From JAWWPY01 sp033854735 (GTDB lineage: Bacteria; Actinomycetota; Actinomycetes; Streptosporangiales; Streptosporangiaceae): 6,095 bases of DNA. The notes beneath the pieces are model-generated. The model searched no databases and was not told the DNA's origin. It saw only the letters and a program-made list of their open reading frames with translations. Shown here piece after piece: positions 5,334 to 6,095 of this stretch (position 1 is the first letter of the stretch; every line of letters begins with the position of its first letter). The position numbers and the translations under genes are program-made. The stretch lies in the NCBI GenBank assembly GCA_033854735.1, contig JAWWPY010000124.1:1-6095 (forward strand), in the 5' to 3' direction.

Positions 5334-6095
5334 ATGAGGAGACTGATCTACGGCCTGGTGGCGACCCTGGCCGCGGTGCCACTGACCGTCTACGGCATCG
5401 TGATGGCCGCGCCAGCCGCCACGGCGGCGCCCGTCGCGGCGAACGAGACCAATGGCGTCGGGCTCACCCCGGCGCTGGGCTGGAGCAGCTGGAGCTTCAT
5501 CCGGCATGATCCGACCGCGGCCGACATCGAGGCACAGGCGCTCGCAATGAAGGACAGTGGCCTGGCCAAGGCCGGTTACCTGTACGTGAATGTGGACGAC
5601 TTCTGGTACCAGTGCCCCGGCAGTCAGGGCCCCAACGTGGACGAGTACGGCCGGTGGGTTATTGACGCCACCAAGTTCCCGCCCAGCGGATCCGAGAACG
5701 GCATCCAGGTGGTCGCCGACTACGTGCACTCCCTGGGGCTGAAGTTCGGGCTGTACATGACGCCGGGCATCTCTGACCAGGCGGTAGCGCAGAACACCCC
5801 GATCGAGGGCACCTCGGACACCGCCAGCGAGATCGCTGACGGGGCCAGCGAGCATAACTACAACTGCGGCGGCATGCAGGGCATCGACTACAGCAAGCCG
5901 GGCGCGCAGGCCTTCATCAACTCCTGGGCGGATCAGTTCGCCTCCTGGGGGGTGGACTACCTCAAGCTCGACGGCGTCGGCGCCGGGGACATCCCCGACG
6001 TGCAGGCGTGGTCGACCGCGCTGGCCCAGGCCGGCCGGCCGATCCACCTGGAGCTGTCCAACAGCCTGGCCATCGCCGACGCCTCGACCTGGGCC
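5334..6095 (+). CDS. Secreted GH27 alpha-galactosidase-type glycoside hydrolase, 3' partial
   Basis: An open frame of 254 codons runs off the window end. Residues 1 to about 32 are a Sec-type signal peptide: MRR, then hydrophobic LIYGLVATLAAVPLTVYGIV, then AAPAATAAP with likely AxA cleavage around 31-36. The GH27/melibiase (beta/alpha)8 barrel follows: TPALGWSSWSF (45-55; the family norm is GWNSW, here Asn to Ser), NVDDFW (86-91; the DDxW substrate-binding pair), GLKFGLYMTPG (barrel strand and loop), YNCGG (a conserved Cys), and WGVDYLKLDG, in which Asp213 of KLD is the expected nucleophile. HLELSNS, with Glu240, may be a further substrate contact. The acid/base Asp lies beyond the window. 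GH27 enzymes are retaining alpha-galactosidases or alpha-N-acetylgalactosaminidases, with some beta-L-arabinopyranosidases, so the exact substrate is open. The enzyme should be exported to use plant-type galactosides. It is probably transcribed from the promoter at 4901 through the remnant gene. Confidence 0.9.
   Translation, partial: MRRLIYGLVATLAAVPLTVYGIVMAAPAATAAPVAANETNGVGLTPALGWSSWSFIRHDPTAADIEAQALAMKDSGLAKAGYLYVNVDDFWYQCPGSQGPNVDEYGRWVIDATKFPPSGSENGIQVVADYVHSLGLKFGLYMTPGISDQAVAQNTPIEGTSDTASEIADGASEHNYNCGGMQGIDYSKPGAQAFINSWADQFASWGVDYLKLDGVGAGDIPDVQAWSTALAQAGRPIHLELSNSLAIADASTWA

Noticed and set aside
5310..6047. 245-codon open frame on the minus strand
   Set aside because: It lies antisense to the GH27 gene, whose signal peptide, DDxW and KLD motifs and ribosome site are clear. 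The minus-strand product is Val/Gly/Arg-rich without family marks, as expected from GC-rich antisense frames.

Overview
The window is GC-rich DNA with strong G/C preference at third codon positions. Its protein families are also typical of a high-GC actinobacterium (Streptomyces/Streptosporangiales-like soil organism): a secreted GH27 enzyme, a YefM/YoeB pair, tandem RibD-C/DHFR-like reductases and a Zn-ribbon thioredoxin. No marker resolves the genus. No rRNA, tRNA, CRISPR array, insertion sequence or phage gene was seen.

Layout. (1) 1-1479 (+): 3' part of a phospholipase D-like protein with two HxK...GSxN motifs; its start lies before the window. (2) 1520-1551: a perfect 10-bp stem between two convergent genes, probably a shared terminator. 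(3) 1585-2117 (-): a YefM-type antitoxin followed by a YoeB-type mRNA-cleaving toxin, joined by a GTGA start/stop overlap, with all YoeB catalytic residues present. Upstream is a 7-bp-arm inverted repeat whose two GTAC cores are 12 bp apart, a likely autoregulatory operator. (4) 2402-2839 (+): a TrxC-like thioredoxin with two N-terminal CxxC pairs and WCGPC, possibly translated from a leaderless mRNA. (5) 2840-3185: no convincing gene. (6) 3186-4360 (+): two DHFR-fold (RibD C-terminal type) reductases overlapping by one base (TGATG), so one operon. (7) 4361-5013: long non-coding stretch ending in a well-formed promoter (TTGACA, 17 bp, TAACGT) at 4901-4929. (8) 5014-5317 (+): apparent remnant of a secreted protein gene, with an intact ribosome site and signal peptide, a missing middle, and a frameshifted C-terminal end that resembles secreted glycoside hydrolases. 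(9) 5334-6095 (+): 5' part of a secreted GH27 alpha-galactosidase-type enzyme, cut by the window edge.

How the parts work together. The toxin-antitoxin pair is a self-contained, self-regulated module. The two reductases are co-translated, but their substrate is unknown. The GH27 enzyme would be exported to attack galactoside-containing polymers or oligosaccharides; it probably relies on the promoter of the decayed gene in front of it. I see no clear new multi-gene system. The points most worth checking are the decayed gene feeding its promoter to GH27, the YefM operator geometry, and the PLD-like protein whose motifs depart from the standard HKD spacing.
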